Shown: positions 61,101 to 64,000 of the stretch, in pieces
Layout: each line of letters begins with the position of its first letter
How positions within the stretch are numbered: the first letter of the stretch is position 1
Source of the DNA: Porites lobata
Lineage: Eukaryota > Cnidaria > Anthozoa > Scleractinia > Poritidae
Assembly (NCBI GenBank): GCA_942486035.1
Contig: CALNXK010000009.1
Coordinates: 664,001-728,000 of the forward strand
Direction of reading: 5' to 3'
DNA length: 64,000 nucleotides
The notes under the pieces: model-generated
What the model saw: the letters and a program-made list of their open reading frames with translations, nothing else
Databases searched by the model: none
Told to the model about the DNA's origin: nothing
Position numbers and translations under genes: made by a program

Positions 61101-61639
61101 ACAGCTACGTGATGACAAAATCAGCTGATAAATAGGTGAAAACTAAGCTGCCATTTTTACAAGTTAAAAGGGAAATGTGCATATATCGTGCGACGTAAGG
61201 TTCCATCTCGCGTCATTGGCCGTCGAACAGTGCGGCACGCAGACATCTGAATCTTGTGAAAATTGTTTCTTAAGTGATTTTTATTCTAATGTCATCCTTA
61301 TTATTATTTAAATTGAAATTTTAATTTGAAGGAAATGATTAGTGAGATGAAAGATCGAAATAGAATCAGTTTAAAACGTGTGTTTTGTATTGCACGGTCC
61401 GCCATTTAATTTTTACACACGTTCCACCAGGGCTCCAGACCTTCTTTCCGTTCCAAATCGTACCCGCGCAAAACATGAAGTAGCCAGACGAGGAGAAAAG
61501 GAAAAGGTAAAATTAATTAAAGTACGTTTGTAAATTATTTGTTTCGGATGTTTTGTCGATGCACCGTGTAAAAAAATGGTAAAATAGACGCTATCATGAC
61601 ACCTTATCGATGCTAAACTCGCTCTTTCAATGGAGACCC

Positions 61640-62045
61640 CCCCGCGCGTCTTTCCATCCAGACAAGCTTCTTTATATGGGAAACGTCCCGAACCGATGAA
61701 GCGGCTCAAAATGTGAGGACGAACTAGACTAAGAATGTAAATGGTCCGTTTTAAAATCATCAAGTCGGTTACCTTACATGGGCAAACCGGTCGGTTCACG
61801 GTTTGCGCCGGTAAACAAAATTCAGGACTCAGGTAGATTTCGTCCCGGAAACAAATCAGTTCCATGATTTTCCATTTATCAAGGATGGCTTTGAAGAAAT
61901 GGAACACAAATTTCTATTTGGAACGTTCAGTCCGGAAAAACAGGACTACCTTTTCGGATGATCCGTTGCTCTCGGAAATGTTCCACTCGAACGACTCCAA
62001 AACGTCGTGTTCCATTGACTTTTCCAGCCGGATTTTCCGGACAAT
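61640..62045. repeat. Probable dispersed DNA-transposon repeat
   Basis: Includes TTTGAAGAAATGGAACACAA, AACGTTCAGTCCGGAAAAAC and CCAGCCGGATTTTCCGG, words I associate with a repeat family widespread in coral genomes. A 164-codon minus-strand frame (61413-61907) crosses it and has no recognisable domain. Confidence 0.4.
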
Positions 62046-62787
62046 TTTTATGAATGGTAAACAATCATAATGATATCTCTTGTTCTGCAAATGAAGAAGG
62101 AACAGGAAAATACGTGACTCGGTAAGAGCTTAAGGGTGTTCAAGCGGGTCTCAATCTCATTATAAAGTTTAAACGAAAAGCGTTGTTATCTTTTAAACCT
62201 ACGATCGGGAGGAGGCGTTTATCATCACATTGCGTTCAACAGCGTCATCAGCGGTCATCGTCCACTTTTTCCTCACGAACTTAATACAACAAAATCTTAT
62301 TATTTTCTGTAGCTAATAGTTTTTCCGTTAATTTCAAATGACTTTGGTTGGAGACAGAAGACAAGATAGCAGCAAAATTTCTTCTAGCAACATCTTACGT
62401 AAGCGTCTTCAGTTATGTTTTAACAAAAACTTTTAATTTTTGCATACAGGATAGCCACGTATCCATCTAAAAGCGGATTTGTATAGATTTTTGTGTGTGT
62501 CCTTCAGTGCGGGAGACCCCTTGTTTGTTCCCAGCTGTAACCTCAGATCGTTGTTCCGACTTTTCTCCCTGTAGTTTTAACTAGCTTTAAGAAACACCCG
62601 TAAAACGAAGCACTGATGAACAAATGGCCTTGCGCACCGTTTGCCTAAAGTTTGTTAGTCGCATGATGGCGATTTCGAAACCACCGACCTAAAATAAGGA
62701 ATCGTTGCCCTTAACTTTTTTCAACTGTACAGCAGAGATGCAATTGATAAAGAAAGAAACTGATGAAAAGTCGACAGTTTCAAACTA

Positions 62788-62945
62788 CAGTCAACTCTCT
62801 TTAAGATTGAGACCTTTGAGACTGCCGGCAATAAGTGACGTCCGTCTTGGAGAGATGTCCGTCTTGTAGACAGTTAACAAATAAAGGGAGTAAAGAAAGG
62901 CAGGGACCAACTCCAGGTGTCTCGGCGTTAAGAGAGAGTTGACCG
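62788..62945. mobile_element. CAGT-ended MITE
   Basis: CAGTCAACTCTCTTTAAG at the left mirrors TTAAGAGAGAGTTGACCG at the right. TA precedes the left end. The interior words GTAAAGAAAGGCAGGGACCA and CAGGTGTC match a relic at 11480-11525 in UHMK1 intron 2, so both are one family. Confidence 0.7.
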
Positions 62946-63196
62946 CAAACTTATCCAGCGTAACTATCAAAACAATAGAAAGGAGAGCATAGGTACTGAT
63001 TCGCAGCGTTGCCTACTCTTTCTCTCTACTGTTTTCTATTGACTCTACTTATCTCTTCTCCTGGTTTCTATTTGTTTCATTATTGACTACTTAAGGTTAT
63101 ATTCCGGATCAAAGAAATCGTATAATAAAACCTCTCACTGAACTCCAAGTTTTTTCTTTTTTTTCCAAGGGTGACTGGTTATAATCGCCGCCGACG

Positions 63197-64000
63197 ATGG
63201 AAAATGCGTCATTTTTTATTAACTCGACTTCAGTTAACCTTACTATGAAGCCTACTGCTCCGACAGAGAACCGAACACTTGACTATCCAGTTGTGATCGT
63301 TTTGTGCATCGTGCTGGGCCTTGGTAGTATTTTCGGAACAAGTGGAAACACTTTAGTTGTCTCCTCCATAATCAAGTTCGAGAACTTGAGAGCTATACCA
63401 GACTTGTTCATTTTCAGCCTATCAATATCAGACCTCCTCGTTTCGGCGTTGTATCAACCTTTAAAAGCTTACAGGATTGCACATTTGTCAGATGACTCCA
63501 CGGTTATGAAGTTTGTGATATCTATAAGCGCCTTTCTTGGATATGTCGCGCTGATTGCTTCGATAACAAACATGCTAGGAGTAACCGTGGAACGCCTAAT
63601 GTCCATTCGATTTCCTCTGAAATATGGACTTCTGGTGACAAAAACACGTGCTGTGGTAACATTGATTTGTATCTGGGTCTTTTCAATAGCCTATGGAGGA
63701 ATATGGTCTGAAGACCTCGCTCCGGCAACTTACTTGTCAAGTTATTTTGTGGCGGTTCTTCTTGGAACAATTTTAATATATGTTTACATCTTTGTGGTTG
63801 CAAGTAGGCTGGAACAGTCGGTGATTCACGTACAAAATACCTCTACTAGGGAACAAAGAACTGGCTTTCGCAGGGAGCGAAAAGCAGCAAAAACCATCGC
63901 AGTCATCTTAGGAGTAGCGATTGTGTGTTGGGTTCCTCTCTTGGTGGTTCCTCGCGCCATTGCCAGTTATGTGCATAATACCACATACTTCACCATTTTT
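63197..64000 (+). CDS. Class A GPCR, 3' end outside window (268 codons seen)
   Basis: A seven-helix receptor, cut by the window edge in the third outer loop or early helix 7. The N-terminus has four Asn glycosylation sequons (NAS, NST, NLT, NRT), as expected for an extracellular end. Helix 1 has GTSGNTLVV (Asn51), helix 2 has LSISDLLVSAL (Asp79), helix 3 ends VERLMSI (ERL in place of DRY, 132-134), helix 4 has Trp160, and helix 6 has the canonical CWVP (244-247), preceded by a basic RRERKAAKT. Another NTT sequon follows helix 6. The start is the first ATG of the frame. It is not a close relative of the receptor at 51350: the helix 3 and 6 motifs differ. Its ligand is unknown. Confidence 0.88.
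   Translation, partial: MENASFFINSTSVNLTMKPTAPTENRTLDYPVVIVLCIVLGLGSIFGTSGNTLVVSSIIKFENLRAIPDLFIFSLSISDLLVSALYQPLKAYRIAHLSDDSTVMKFVISISAFLGYVALIASITNMLGVTVERLMSIRFPLKYGLLVTKTRAVVTLICIWVFSIAYGGIWSEDLAPATYLSSYFVAVLLGTILIYVYIFVVASRLEQSVIHVQNTSTREQRTGFRRERKAAKTIAVILGVAIVCWVPLLVVPRAIASYVHNTTYFTIF

Larger units (their letters stand above)
52313..63196. other. Gene-free region between the two GPCRs
   Basis: About 11 kb with no frame I can support. Repeats found in it are listed separately. Also present: an imperfect inverted pair at about 52790-52904 (CTGCGAATGCAG ... CTGCCGTCGCAG), a two-copy ACTTGTACTTTTTATT(A/G)TAG repeat at about 53214-53390, and a GAT-rich microsatellite at 60153-60235. Most ORFs here are short and overlap repeats. 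Confidence 0.5.

Noticed and set aside
61413..61907. 164-codon minus-strand ORF
   Set aside because: No domain, and it crosses words of a dispersed repeat. Its composition looks non-coding.

Overview
This is animal nuclear DNA and reads best as a cnidarian, probably a stony coral. It is AT-rich, with short exons, long introns, GT-AG splice sites, AATAAA signals, intronless class A GPCR genes, tRNA-derived SINEs and many short palindromic DNA transposons of the kind common in coral genomes. That placement is inference. The gene identities come from reading splice junctions and motifs by eye.

Layout. (1) 2-1027, plus: last two exons of a C2H2 zinc-finger protein. (2) 4408-6723, minus: an intronless YEATS2-like chromatin reader of 771 aa. 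(3) 7254-17290, plus: an eight-exon UHMK1/KIS-like kinase (kinase domain plus C-terminal UHM domain), head to head with YEATS2 across about 530 bp. (4) 20685-21722, minus: an intronless basic protein of 345 aa that I do not recognise. (5) 25036 to about 46429, plus: a thirty-exon golgin-97-like (GOLGA1) gene ending in a GRIP domain. (6) 51350-52312, plus: an intronless class A GPCR of 320 aa. (7) 63197 to the window end, plus: a second class A GPCR, cut by the window edge after 268 codons.

Between genes and inside introns the window is dense with small mobile elements. Several have exact ends: a hAT-like MITE with a perfect 8-bp target duplication (27311-27755), a TTAA-flanked palindrome directly beside a TA-flanked palindrome (43332-43952), TA-flanked elements resembling pogo/Tigger, tRNA SINEs on both strands, and LINE-like 3' tails. 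52313-63196 holds repeats and SINEs but no gene I can support.

The genes do not form one pathway. They cover a transcription factor, chromatin reading (YEATS2 belongs to the ATAC complex), a splicing-linked kinase, trans-Golgi tethering and signalling receptors. The points most worth a second look are the DFA (not DFG) motif and altered UHM motif in the kinase, a 24-nt microexon flanked by two copies of one palindromic element, recurrent 96-nt phase-0 exons in the golgin, and the missing introns in YEATS2.
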